Positions 1-7,317 of a DNA stretch of 34,665 nt are shown piece after piece. The notes under the pieces were generated by a model that saw only the letters and a list, made by a program, of their open reading frames with translations, searched no databases and had not been told where the DNA came from. Position 1 is the stretch's first letter. Each line of letters opens with the position of its first letter. Made by a program: the position numbers and the translations under genes. This DNA is from Treponema sp. UBA1793 (GTDB lineage: Bacteria; Spirochaetota; Spirochaetia; Treponematales; Treponemataceae), in contig DCFX01000080.1 in the NCBI GenBank assembly GCA_002314445.1, positions 15,532 through 50,196 of the forward strand. Reading direction: 5' to 3'.

Positions 1-134
1 CTTGCGGCGGGGGTATTGATTAATCAGGACGTGATATTAAAATATTACAGATATAAGATCTTATTGTATTTTGTAGTTTTGTGTCAGTATAAAAGTGAAA
101 AAAAGTATATCCGTTTTTAATTTTTCATAATTGT

Positions 135-177
135 AAAAATCAGAAATTTATGAGGAATAAATTTCTGATTTTTTTTT
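135..177 (+). terminator. AT-rich intrinsic terminator, possibly bidirectional
   Basis: The arms 135-151 and 157-173 are exact complements around the loop GAGGA. The right arm runs into a T tract, and the left arm begins with an A tract, so it could also work on the minus strand. It probably ends a transcript from outside the window. Confidence 0.7.
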
Positions 178-197
178 ATGTTTGTATACTTTTGTCG

Positions 198-227
198 TTG
201 ACAAAAAATAAATATGATTATTATTAT
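198..227 (+). promoter_or_regulatory. Predicted sigma70 promoter for the Liv/amino-acid dehydrogenase cluster
   Basis: A perfect -35 box TTGACA (198-203) is followed after 18 bases by TATTAT (222-227). The -10 lies in a short ATT repeat (217-228), so its exact register is uncertain. The predicted transcript start, near 234, leaves only a few bases before the hairpin at 241. No better promoter is visible between that hairpin and the first gene. Confidence 0.6.
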
Positions 228-240
228 TCGATTAAACGAA

Positions 241-288
241 GACGTTGATGCTTTCAGGCAGTAGACCTGAGTATCAGCGTCTTTTTTT
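241..288 (+). terminator. Terminator-like hairpin in the livJ leader (possible attenuator)
   Basis: Bases 241-251 pair with 271-281 (11 pairs including two G-T). After a 2-base bulge, 254-258 pairs with 266-270, leaving a 7-base loop. Seven T residues follow (282-288), the textbook form of an intrinsic terminator. It lies between the only good promoter and the first gene, so expression must read through it. That suggests attenuation or antitermination, or release of a very short RNA. Confidence 0.65.
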
Positions 289-300
289 ATTTCATACGTG

Positions 301-319
301 ACGGAAAAATATTTTCCGT
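301..319 (+). promoter_or_regulatory. Hairpin adjoining the livJ ribosome binding site
   Basis: ACGGAAAA (301-308) and TTTTCCGT (312-319) are perfectly complementary around a 3-base loop. The Shine-Dalgarno AAGGAG (320-325) starts at the next base and the ATG is at 332. It could tune translation as an RNA hairpin or act as a palindromic DNA operator. The sequence alone does not decide. Confidence 0.5.
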
Positions 320-331
320 AAGGAGTAATAT

Positions 332-1468
332 ATGAGCAGAAAAAATGAGTTGGCAATAATGTGTGCATTCATTACAGGTGCCGCTCTTCTTGCGACGGGG
401 TGTTCCAAAAAAACGGGCCGTGATTCTTCATCGGCACCAATTTATGTTGGTACGTCGTTTCCGATGACAGGAACTATTGCGGCTGACGGCAAGCTGATTA
501 TTGACGCGATCCAGCTTGCCGTTGATGAAACGAACAGTACAGGCGGCATTACCGGCAGAAAGATACAGCTGCAGAGTGAGGACGACGGAGCGGATCCGTC
601 GACTGCGGCAGCGGTGGCGAATAAATTTGCAAGCGACAAAAAAATTATATCAGTCATTACTTCATACAACAGTTCGTGCGGTCTTGCTCAGATTCCGGTT
701 TATAAAAGTGTCGGGCTTCCTGCCATCAGCCCTGTTACCACATCTCCTGCCATTACAGGCATAAGCCCGTATTATTACCGTACATGCAACAGTGATGCGT
801 TCGGCGGTATTATTTGCGCGGAATTCTGCCAGAAACTTGGAATGAAAAATGTCTATATCCTGTACGAAAACGACGATTACGGTGTTGCAATCGAAAAAGT
901 GTATGAAGATCATATCAAATCGCTCGGTATGACTGTTTCAGGAGTCGACTCGTTTATTTACGGACAGACAAAGGATTTTTCAACGATAATAACTAAGGTT
1001 CGGAATTCAAAAGCAGACGGTATCATGTTCATCGGTCTTGTAACGGAACTTGGACTGCTTATGAATCAGTCCGGCGGTTTCAGCTGCCCCGTCTTCGCTG
1101 ATGATGGGTGTTATTCTCCGGCTCTCATTTCAGAAAACGGGGCTGCTGTCGAAAAGGTATATTCACTTGGCCCCTTCAGTGTCGATGATCCTGATCCGAA
1201 AGTACATAAGTTTGTTAATGATTATGAAGCGAAGTTCAACGGTTCCGAACCGTCGTTATGGTCTGCTCTGGCATACGATGCTGCTATGACTCTTTTTGAA
1301 GCGATGAAATCATGCAAGGCAATAGACCGCGAGTCCGTGAATACTGCAATGCAGAATGTAAATTATGAAGGTATAACCGGTCTGAATAAATTTGTTAATG
1401 GCGATGTTCAGAAACATTACAGTGTTTTTCAGGTTCAAAATGGTAAATGGGTAAAAGTACAACAGTAG
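332..1468 (+). CDS. Branched-chain/amino-acid ABC transporter substrate-binding lipoprotein (LivJ-like)
   Basis: This periplasmic solute-binding protein of the Peripla_BP_6 family (378 aa) captures an amino acid for the importer encoded just downstream. Residues 1-24 form a lipoprotein signal ending in the lipobox LATGC, with Cys24 as the lipidated residue. The mature part shows the family opening (VGTSFPMTG, then AVDETN and GGI) and a C-terminal lobe beginning around the ALAYDA stretch. The start is fixed by AAGGAG at 320-325. It leads the permeases by 135 bases, as is usual for liv operons. The true ligand is unknown. The catabolic genes downstream argue for an amino or imino acid that is racemised and oxidised, so proline, hydroxyproline or another amino acid is as likely as leucine. 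Confidence 0.9.
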   Translation: MSRKNELAIMCAFITGAALLATGCSKKTGRDSSSAPIYVGTSFPMTGTIAADGKLIIDAIQLAVDETNSTGGITGRKIQLQSEDDGADPSTAAAVANKFASDKKIISVITSYNSSCGLAQIPVYKSVGLPAISPVTTSPAITGISPYYYRTCNSDAFGGIICAEFCQKLGMKNVYILYENDDYGVAIEKVYEDHIKSLGMTVSGVDSFIYGQTKDFSTIITKVRNSKADGIMFIGLVTELGLLMNQSGGFSCPVFADDGCYSPALISENGAAVEKVYSLGPFSVDDPDPKVHKFVNDYEAKFNGSEPSLWSALAYDAAMTLFEAMKSCKAIDRESVNTAMQNVNYEGITGLNKFVNGDVQKHYSVFQVQNGKWVKVQQ

Positions 1469-1603
1469 TTAAACAGATTATAATAAAAAATTAATTTAAT
1501 AAAGTACATATTGACGGTATGCAGATGAAAATTTATTTGTATATAAATCGGTTATTTTGGCAGTCTTATTAAATAATTGTCAAAATCAGGAGGGATAAAC
1601 CGG

Positions 1604-2473
1604 ATGTTTTTTCAACAGGTTGTAAACGGGCTCACCGTCGGCAGTATCTACGCGCTTGTTGCATTGGGTTACTCGATGGTTTACGGCGTTCTTCAAATAG
1701 TCAATTGGGCACACGCCGATGTCATGATGATTGGTACTTTTATTGGTCTTACACTTGTTTCTGTTCTCCATATACCAGTTATTGCAATGATCGTCCTTGC
1801 TGCGGCTGCAACTGCAGCTCTCGGTATGGGTGTAGAACGCATTGCATACAGGCCGATTAAGGTGAACCGCAGAATGGCTGTCCTTGTAAGTGCACTCGGT
1901 ATGTCTGTTTTTCTTCAGAACTTTGCACAGCTTGTCTGGGGTTCCGGCAGTAAGCCGCTTCAGATCTTTACGAGAAAAACGTTTACTGCCGGGACGGTTA
2001 CTTTTACAAATCTGCAGATTATCATTACGCTTATAACCTTTCTCATACTTTTTATTCTGTATATTCTTGTATACAAAACGAAAATCGGAGTTGCCATGAG
2101 GGCTTGCTCGACAAGTATTGAAAATGCAAAGCTTATGGGAATTAATTCAAATTTGATCATATCTGCTACATTCGGGTTGGGCTCTTTTATAGCCGGAATC
2201 GGGGGTGTACTCATCGGTGCATATTATAATTCGGTATATCCGACTATGGGCTATCTACTCGGAATGAAAGCTTTTGCAGCAGCGATACTCGGCGGTATCG
2301 GTTCTATTCCCGGAGCTGTCATCGGCGGATACCTCATAGGGCTTATTGAAAGTCTTGGAGCCGGTTATTTATCGTCGAACTACCGCGACGCATATTCTTT
2401 CATTGTAATGATAGTCATTCTTGGGCTCCGTCCTTCGGGAATTATGGGAGCGAAGCGTATTGATAAGGTGTAA
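1604..2473 (+). CDS. livH: Branched-chain amino-acid ABC transporter permease (LivH-like)
   Basis: Inner-membrane permease of the BPD_transp_2 family, 289 aa, very hydrophobic, with about eight membrane segments. The N-terminus (QQVVNGLTVGSIYALVALG) and the later region GGIGSIPGAVIGGYLIGLIE are characteristic of LivH. The latter holds the cytoplasmic loop that contacts the ATPases. I chose the ATG at 1604 because AGGAGGG (1588-1594) stands 9 bases before it. An in-frame TTG at 1577 would lie upstream of that site and has no ribosome binding site. It should form the channel with the LivM homologue downstream, separated from it by an unusual 121-base gap with hairpins. Confidence 0.93.
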   Translation: MFFQQVVNGLTVGSIYALVALGYSMVYGVLQIVNWAHADVMMIGTFIGLTLVSVLHIPVIAMIVLAAAATAALGMGVERIAYRPIKVNRRMAVLVSALGMSVFLQNFAQLVWGSGSKPLQIFTRKTFTAGTVTFTNLQIIITLITFLILFILYILVYKTKIGVAMRACSTSIENAKLMGINSNLIISATFGLGSFIAGIGGVLIGAYYNSVYPTMGYLLGMKAFAAAILGGIGSIPGAVIGGYLIGLIESLGAGYLSSNYRDAYSFIVMIVILGLRPSGIMGAKRIDKV

Positions 2474-2480
2474 GAAAGAA

Positions 2481-2582
2481 TGATAAAAAGTGCGTCCGTG
2501 TACTTTTTATCACAGGCAGTTTTCTCAATGAGAAAACATTGATCTGCGATATCCCGCGGCGTACAGCTGCCGTGGAGTTTTT
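2481..2582 (+). promoter_or_regulatory. Three tandem hairpins between livH and livM
   Basis: Three inverted repeats lie in the gap. The first pairs 2481-2491 with 2502-2512 (11 bp, 10-base loop). The second pairs 2519-2526 with 2530-2537 (8 bp, 3-base loop). The third pairs 2554-2560 with 2569-2575 (one G-T pair) and is followed by a short T run, resembling a weak terminator. The livM ribosome binding site (2585-2589) comes next. They may set relative expression or stability of the two permease messages. Confidence 0.55.
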
Positions 2583-2594
2583 ACAGGAGTATAT

Positions 2595-3599
2595 ATGATG
2601 TCTGATCTGCATTTTAATAAACGGAAGATTCAACTGACAAAGAAAATCATCCTTACCGCTGTCCTGATTTTTCTTGTGCTTGCGCCTGAAATAATAACTA
2701 ACTTGTATATTCTGCATATTTTCATTTCATGCTTTATATATATTGCGCTTACGCTCAGTCTTAATCTGATTATCGGATGGTCGGGGCAGTTCTCTCTGGG
2801 GCATGTGTGCTTCTTCGGTATGGGAGCGTACATCACAACACTGCTCATGATGAATACCGGTATGAGTTTCTGGATTGCATTTATACTGAGTGCCGGCTGC
2901 ACAGGCATTCTGGGTGCCCTGCTTTGTATTCCGACTCTGAAACTCCGCGGTGATTATCTTGCAGTAGTTACGCTCGGATTCGGTGAAGTTTTCCGCCTCG
3001 TTATGACGAACTGGACAAGAGTTACGCGCGGACCTATGGGGCTTCCCGGAATACCGTCTCCGTCCGTATTCGGTTTTCCGGTTCATTCCCGCATACAGTT
3101 TTATTATATGGGGCTTATCATCATGCTCCTGGTTGTTGTATTTATGATACGGCTTAATAATTCCGGTTTCGGCCTTTCGATGCTGGCAATGAACGATGAC
3201 GATATAGCTGCAGCTTCTGTCGGTATTTATCCCGTTAAATTCAAATTGTGGGCTTTCGTCATCGGGGCTGTCATCGCTTCCCTCGTGGGAAGTTTTTACG
3301 CTATATACATAGGTTTCATTTCTCCGTCAAGTTTTACATATCAGGGTTCGATCACGATGTGTGCAATGGTCGTCCTCGGAGGTATGGCGAGCATCCCGGG
3401 ATCTGTCTGCGGTGCGGTAATCCTTACTGTTCTTCCCGAAGCGCTGCGTGCGTTCAGCGATTACCGCATGGTGCTTTATGGTGCGACAATGATTCTGATG
3501 ATGTTGTTTAAACCGATGGGGATATGGGGAATCGACAGGCGGATCCGGAACGAATACAAACTGAAAACTCAAGGCGGTATAAAATGGAAACAATCCTGA
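2595..3599 (+). CDS. livM: Branched-chain amino-acid ABC transporter permease (LivM-like)
   Basis: Second inner-membrane permease of the Liv importer, 334 aa. After a short charged N-terminus come hydrophobic segments and the family motif LNLIIGWSGQFSLGHVCFFG. The cytoplasmic coupling region near TLKLRGDYLAVVTLGFGEV matches LivM. Near the C-terminus VVLGGMASIPGSVCGA echoes the LivH loop. The start at 2595 follows AGGAG at 2585-2589. The last 16 bases overlap the start of the next ATPase gene, suggesting translational coupling. It should pair with LivH as a heterodimeric channel. Confidence 0.93.
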   Translation: MMSDLHFNKRKIQLTKKIILTAVLIFLVLAPEIITNLYILHIFISCFIYIALTLSLNLIIGWSGQFSLGHVCFFGMGAYITTLLMMNTGMSFWIAFILSAGCTGILGALLCIPTLKLRGDYLAVVTLGFGEVFRLVMTNWTRVTRGPMGLPGIPSPSVFGFPVHSRIQFYYMGLIIMLLVVVFMIRLNNSGFGLSMLAMNDDDIAAASVGIYPVKFKLWAFVIGAVIASLVGSFYAIYIGFISPSSFTYQGSITMCAMVVLGGMASIPGSVCGAVILTVLPEALRAFSDYRMVLYGATMILMMLFKPMGIWGIDRRIRNEYKLKTQGGIKWKQS

Positions 3600-4360
3600 A
3601 AGTCGATCACCTGACAATCCGCTTCGGCGGACTTACCGCTGTAAATGATATGAATCTTACTCTCAATCACGGAGAGATAGTTTCTATCATTGGGCCGAAC
3701 GGTGCCGGAAAAACGACATTTTTCAATCTTCTCACAGGAGTATATCAGGCTACGGAAGGCAGGATTATGTTCGGAAACACGAACATAACAAAAATGAAAG
3801 CGCACGAACGGGCGGAAGCCGGAATCGCACGCACCTTTCAAAACATCCGTTTGTTCAGGAGTCTGTCTGTGCTTGAAAACCTGCTTGTCGCTCATCCTGA
3901 ATGCAACAGAGAAAGTCTTTTTTCTTCCGTGCTTTCACTGCCGGGAATTGTCAGCAGGCGGCGCAGGAAAATTATAGCTGATTGTGAAGACTGCCTTTCA
4001 ACCGTAGGCCTGCTTGAGCAGGAAGATGAGCTTGCCGTGAATCTGCCGTACGGAAAACAGCGGCTTCTGGAAATAGCCCGTGCGATGGCGATGAATGCGC
4101 GCATTATTCTGCTTGACGAACCTGGCGCCGGCATGAATACGGCGGAAAAGGAAGAACTTATCCGCGTCATACGGGTTATTACAAGTGGAATGGGAAAAGA
4201 CGTGCTTATCATCGAACACGACATGAAATTCATTATGTCGGTTTCAGACCGTATTGCCGTTATGGATCACGGCGTAAAAATTGCAGAAGGTTCTCCTGCG
4301 GATATTCAGCACGACGGCAGAGTTATTGAAGCATATCTCGGAAAGAAAAAGGAGGCGTAA
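3584..4360 (+). CDS. livG: Liv-type ABC transporter ATP-binding protein (LivG-like)
   Basis: Cytoplasmic ATPase, 258 aa, energising amino-acid import. Walker A GPNGAGKT is at residues 37-44. The Q-loop region (ARTFQNIRLF), the signature-like LPYGKQRLLEIAR, Walker B ILLDEPGAGMN and the H-loop IEHDMKFIM are all present. A degenerate signature with Tyr-Gly in place of Ser-Gly is normal for LivG. A longer reading frame opens upstream, but ATG 3584 is preceded by AAGGCGG (3571-3577) and aligns with the family N-terminus. The gene overlaps livM by 16 bases and is 3 bases from livF. Confidence 0.93.
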   Translation: METILKVDHLTIRFGGLTAVNDMNLTLNHGEIVSIIGPNGAGKTTFFNLLTGVYQATEGRIMFGNTNITKMKAHERAEAGIARTFQNIRLFRSLSVLENLLVAHPECNRESLFSSVLSLPGIVSRRRRKIIADCEDCLSTVGLLEQEDELAVNLPYGKQRLLEIARAMAMNARIILLDEPGAGMNTAEKEELIRVIRVITSGMGKDVLIIEHDMKFIMSVSDRIAVMDHGVKIAEGSPADIQHDGRVIEAYLGKKKEA

Positions 4361-4363
4361 ACT

Positions 4364-5080
4364 ATGGAGCATCTGCTTGAAATTAATAAACTAAGCGTAA
4401 GCTACAATGTCGTTCCGGCACTCCACGATATTTCGTTTTATGTCGATAAAGGAGAGATCGTATCGCTTATAGGGCCGAACGGCGCCGGTAAAACAACAAC
4501 GCTTCACTCGATTTCCGGTCTCCTCAAACGGAATAAGAAATCCGTATTTTACTGCGGAGAGGATATTTCAAATATAGAAGCGTATAAACTTGTTAAAAAA
4601 GGAGTATCCCAGGTACCTGAAGGGAGAGGGATATTTCCGAACCTTACTGTAGCGGAAAATATACAGCTTGGGGCATATGTACGTAAAGACCTTTCCGGAA
4701 TAAAAAAAGACAAAGAGAAAGTCTATGAACTTTTTCCCCGGCTCCTCGAACGTCGCTCTCAGATATGTGCAACGCTTTCCGGCGGAGAACTGCAGATGCT
4801 TTCTATCGCACGCGCTCTTATGGCTCGTCCTTTGCTTCTTCTTCTGGACGAACCCTCCATGGGGCTTGCTCCGATTATCGTCGACGAAATTTTCAAAATT
4901 ATTAAGCAGATAAACAGCGAAAACAATACGACGATTCTGCTTGTGGAACAGAATGCGCAGATGGCGCTGGAGATATCGGACAGAGCATACGTACTTGAAG
5001 TAGGTAATATAGTGAATGAAGGCCCGGCAGAAGAACTTGAAAGAGATGACAGAATCAGGAAAGTATATCTTGGTCTGTAG
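4364..5080 (+). CDS. livF: Liv-type ABC transporter ATP-binding protein (LivF-like)
   Basis: The second ATPase of the importer, 238 aa. It has Walker A GPNGAGKT at residues 37-44, a canonical LSGGELQMLSIARAL signature, Walker B LLLLDEPSMGLAP and the H-loop LLVEQNAQMALE. These are typical of LivF, which differs from LivG in carrying a full LSGG signature. The start follows AAGGAGGCG overlapping the end of livG. With livH, livM and livG it gives a complete importer with no missing component. Confidence 0.94.
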   Translation: MEHLLEINKLSVSYNVVPALHDISFYVDKGEIVSLIGPNGAGKTTTLHSISGLLKRNKKSVFYCGEDISNIEAYKLVKKGVSQVPEGRGIFPNLTVAENIQLGAYVRKDLSGIKKDKEKVYELFPRLLERRSQICATLSGGELQMLSIARALMARPLLLLLDEPSMGLAPIIVDEIFKIIKQINSENNTTILLVEQNAQMALEISDRAYVLEVGNIVNEGPAEELERDDRIRKVYLGL

Positions 5081-5092
5081 TGGGAGGGAGCT

Positions 5093-5746
5093 ATGAATGA
5101 CGGTGAGAAAAAAAATTATGTTATAACAATCGCACGCGGGTACGGCAGCGGGGGCAGAACAATCGGGGAGCTGCTTGCCGGAAGACTTGGTATAAAGCTG
5201 ATAGACCGTAATCTTCTTACGATGGCTTCCGTACAGAGCGGAATTTCAGAGGAACTGTTTGCGATGACAGACGAGAAAATCCGGAAAAAATTTTATGATT
5301 TCAGGGACGACAAAAAGTTCGATTATGATCTTCTTCCTCCTGAAAATGCAGAGTTTTTATCTGATAAAAATCTGTTCAACTGGGAGGCCCGCGTCCTCCT
5401 TGAATTATCGCTTGTCGACTCATTCGTTGTTATCGGGCGCGCGGCTGATTTCGTATTGAAACATACGAGAAACTGTTTTTCGGTAAACATTCAGGCTGAT
5501 TTTGAAGACTGCGTGCGGGAAACTATGGATAGAACATATGTATCAGAAGAGGACGCTGCACAGATGGTGAAAAAAAATAATAAATATCGTGCTGAATTTT
5601 ACAAGACGTATACGGGATGTGAATGGGATACTATTACCAATTACGATGTATGTTTGAATACATCGAGACTGTCAAGGCAGAAGTGTGTTGATATTATTAT
5701 TAATGCCGCGCAGGTGAAATTCGGATTCGGTATCGTAAATAATTAA
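5093..5746 (+). CDS. Cytidylate kinase-like family protein
   Basis: A 217-aa protein of the cytidylate-kinase-like (AAA_26) family. The N-terminus reads ITIARGYGSGGRTIGE, in which the phosphate-binding loop has Arg where CMP kinase has the Walker Lys, as is usual for this family. It is followed by the conserved GIKLIDRNLL. Such proteins are common beside transporters and regulators in anaerobes, but their substrate is generally unknown, so nucleotide kinase activity should not be assumed. The gene lies 12 bases after livF with GGGAGGGAG before the start, and 27 bases before the dehydrogenase. It therefore belongs to the cluster and may have a sensory or regulatory role. Confidence 0.8.
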   Translation: MNDGEKKNYVITIARGYGSGGRTIGELLAGRLGIKLIDRNLLTMASVQSGISEELFAMTDEKIRKKFYDFRDDKKFDYDLLPPENAEFLSDKNLFNWEARVLLELSLVDSFVVIGRAADFVLKHTRNCFSVNIQADFEDCVRETMDRTYVSEEDAAQMVKKNNKYRAEFYKTYTGCEWDTITNYDVCLNTSRLSRQKCVDIIINAAQVKFGFGIVNN

Positions 5747-5773
5747 TAATCAGTGAATTTTATGGAGGTCGGT

Positions 5774-6769
5774 ATGGCAAAAGTTATCTATTTTAATATT
5801 GATGACAATCTCGATTATGAAAACAAACTGCTGCGTGAATGGAACATAAAAGACATAGAACTTGCAGAAATTAAAGATAAAAGTCCGGGGAAGTTTGCCG
5901 GATACCTTGCAGATGCCGACGGGCTGGTAGTTGAATACGAACAGGTTACACGGGAAGTTATTGAACAATGTCCGAAACTGAAATGCGTTTCCGTACAGAG
6001 TATCGGGTACAACAATCTTGACGTAAAAGGAGCGACAGATCTTGGCGTATGTCTTACGAACGCACCGGGGTTCTGTGCTCCGGAAGTTGCCCTTCATACG
6101 ATCGGGCTGCTTATCGATCTTGTACGGAAAATAACGTATTACGACAAATCTGTACGTGCCGGAAAATGGGATCCGCTTGCCGGTTATAAAACGGGAAGAA
6201 TTTCCGGCATGACGTTCGGCATGGTTTTCTTCGGACAGATACCGAAAGCTATGCTCCCTATGCTCAAAGCGCTTGAATTGGAAGTACTCGTATATGCGCC
6301 GACAAAGACAAAAGAATATCTTGCCGGGTATGGCTGCGAAAAAGCGGAAACACTCGACGACCTGCTTGAAAAATCAGATTTTGTTTCACTCCATTGTCCG
6401 CTCATAAAGGGCGTGACCTATCATCTTATCGGTGAACCACAGCTCAGGAAAATGAAGAAGACGGCATTTCTGCTGAACACTGCAAGAGGTGCCGTCGTCG
6501 ACGAACAGGCTCTGATAAAAGCATTGACAGAGGGATGGATAAAGGGTGCAGGCATAGACGTCATTGAAGATGAGACAAATGAGCAAAGCGGACTGTTCAA
6601 GCTTAACGGGAATGTCGTTATCACGCCGCATGCGGCGTTTATGTCGGAAGATTCGTTTTATGCCGCACGGCGTATTGCTCTTGAACAGCTTGTGCAGCGG
6701 CTTCACGATAAAAAGCTGCCGTCAAATCTTGTTAATAAAGACGTTAAAGTTGATTTTTCGAAGGATTGA
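5774..6769 (+). CDS. D-isomer-specific 2-hydroxyacid dehydrogenase family protein
   Basis: Predicted cytoplasmic NAD-dependent 2-hydroxyacid dehydrogenase, 331 aa, which would interconvert a 2-keto acid and a D-2-hydroxy acid. The catalytic set is visible: Arg238 in NTARG, Glu265 in IDVIE and His286 in TPHAAF. The nucleotide-binding turn is unusual. Where the family has GxGxxG, residues 152-157 read FFGQIP, keeping only the middle glycine. Relaxed versions occur in CtBP-like members, so the protein may still bind NAD or may be altered. I chose ATG 5774 over 5753 because GGAGG (5764-5768) precedes it. Its position before RidA and the flavoprotein complex suggests disposal of a keto acid made by the pathway. 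Confidence 0.85.
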   Translation: MAKVIYFNIDDNLDYENKLLREWNIKDIELAEIKDKSPGKFAGYLADADGLVVEYEQVTREVIEQCPKLKCVSVQSIGYNNLDVKGATDLGVCLTNAPGFCAPEVALHTIGLLIDLVRKITYYDKSVRAGKWDPLAGYKTGRISGMTFGMVFFGQIPKAMLPMLKALELEVLVYAPTKTKEYLAGYGCEKAETLDDLLEKSDFVSLHCPLIKGVTYHLIGEPQLRKMKKTAFLLNTARGAVVDEQALIKALTEGWIKGAGIDVIEDETNEQSGLFKLNGNVVITPHAAFMSEDSFYAARRIALEQLVQRLHDKKLPSNLVNKDVKVDFSKD

Positions 6770-6789
6770 CGCAGTATCAGTACAGTATG

Positions 6790-6804
6790 GCTGCAGTCTG
6801 CAGC
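6790..6804 (+). repeat. Short palindrome before ridA
   Basis: GCTGCAG (6790-6796) and CTGCAGC (6798-6804) are a perfect inverted repeat around one base, 28 bases before the ridA start. A one-base centre cannot form a tight RNA loop without losing pairs, so a DNA site or a shorter hairpin is equally possible. Confidence 0.4.
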
Positions 6805-6831
6805 AGAAAATATTTTGTGGAGGCATGAAAA

Positions 6832-7209
6832 ATGAAACGCGAACAGATTTTATCACTGAAATGCGGAGAATGTCATGGTCCGTATGCTCTCGGAACAAAG
6901 ATGGGGAACATGATTTTTACGACGCAGATAGGTACCGACCTTACTGGTGACTGCGTACCGGGGGGCATTAAGGAACAGACTAAGGCGACGATGGAAAATG
7001 CAAAGGCTGTCCTTGAAGCTGCAGGCGCTGCAATGGATGATGTCGCAAAAGTAACAATCTATATTTACGATATTAAAAAGATTCCCGAAATGAACGAAGT
7101 GTATAAGACCTATTTTCCTGAAGGGGATTACCCTGCACGCTGCTGTACTCAGTGCGTAAGCATGGTTGATGGTTGTCTGGTAGAGATGGAGTTTACTGCC
7201 GTCATCTAG
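6832..7209 (+). CDS. RidA family (YjgF/YER057c/UK114) reactive imine/enamine deaminase
   Basis: A 125-aa protein of the RidA family. Family members form trimers that hydrolyse 2-imino or enamine intermediates to keto acids and ammonia. Arg103 in YPARCC matches the catalytic Arg of RidA, and Glu120 (VEMEF) is also conserved. It lies directly before the genes of an imine-producing amino-acid dehydrogenase, which fits hydrolysis of the primary product. It is unusually rich in cysteine: Cys11, 14, 41, 104, 105, 108 and 115, with a CGECH motif near the N-terminus. The start follows GGAGG in the 62-base gap after the dehydrogenase gene. Confidence 0.9.
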   Translation: MKREQILSLKCGECHGPYALGTKMGNMIFTTQIGTDLTGDCVPGGIKEQTKATMENAKAVLEAAGAAMDDVAKVTIYIYDIKKIPEMNEVYKTYFPEGDYPARCCTQCVSMVDGCLVEMEFTAVI

Positions 7210-7263
7210 TTGTTGATTTGTGTGAAATTTGTAATATTACTTTTTCCGGTCGAAGTAGTTGAT

Positions 7264-7300
7264 TTCCGTACTGTCTGGCACTTTGCTGTGCAGTACGGAA
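7264..7300 (+). promoter_or_regulatory. Hairpin upstream of the 2Fe-2S subunit gene
   Basis: TTCCGTACTG (7264-7273) and CAGTACGGAA (7291-7300) are perfect complements. The intervening 17 bases can form a further GCAC/GTGC pairing. The stem ends 4 bases before the AAGGA ribosome binding site (7305-7309). No T tract follows, so it is more likely to affect translation, processing or stability than termination. Confidence 0.55.
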
Positions 7301-7317
7301 TGGTAAGGATGGCATAT

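Larger units (their letters stand above)
1..331. other. Intergenic leader region before the Liv cluster
   Basis: No credible gene is seen here. The first 130 bases are AT-rich and contain a perfect 12-bp palindrome (ATAAGATCTTAT, 53-64) of unknown meaning. After that come an AT-rich terminator (135-177), a promoter with a perfect TTGACA box (198-227), a second terminator-like hairpin (241-288) and an 8-bp hairpin touching the ribosome binding site (301-319). Any gene to the left of the window cannot be assigned. Confidence 0.7.

Noticed and set aside
53..64. 12-bp palindrome ATAAGATCTTAT as an operator
   Set aside because: It is AT-rich and isolated, with no gene start nearby in the window; chance occurrence is likely.
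1511..1547. Internal promoter before livH (TTGACG at 1511)
   Set aside because: No -10 hexamer of reasonable quality lies at 16-18 bases; the TATAAA present is too far away.
1577..1603. Longer livH start at TTG 1577
   Set aside because: The ribosome binding site AGGAGGG lies inside this extension and points to ATG 1604, which also matches the family N-terminus.
6842..6920. c-type haem attachment at the CGECH motif of the RidA protein
   Set aside because: The protein has no export signal and RidA proteins are cytoplasmic, so covalent haem is implausible.
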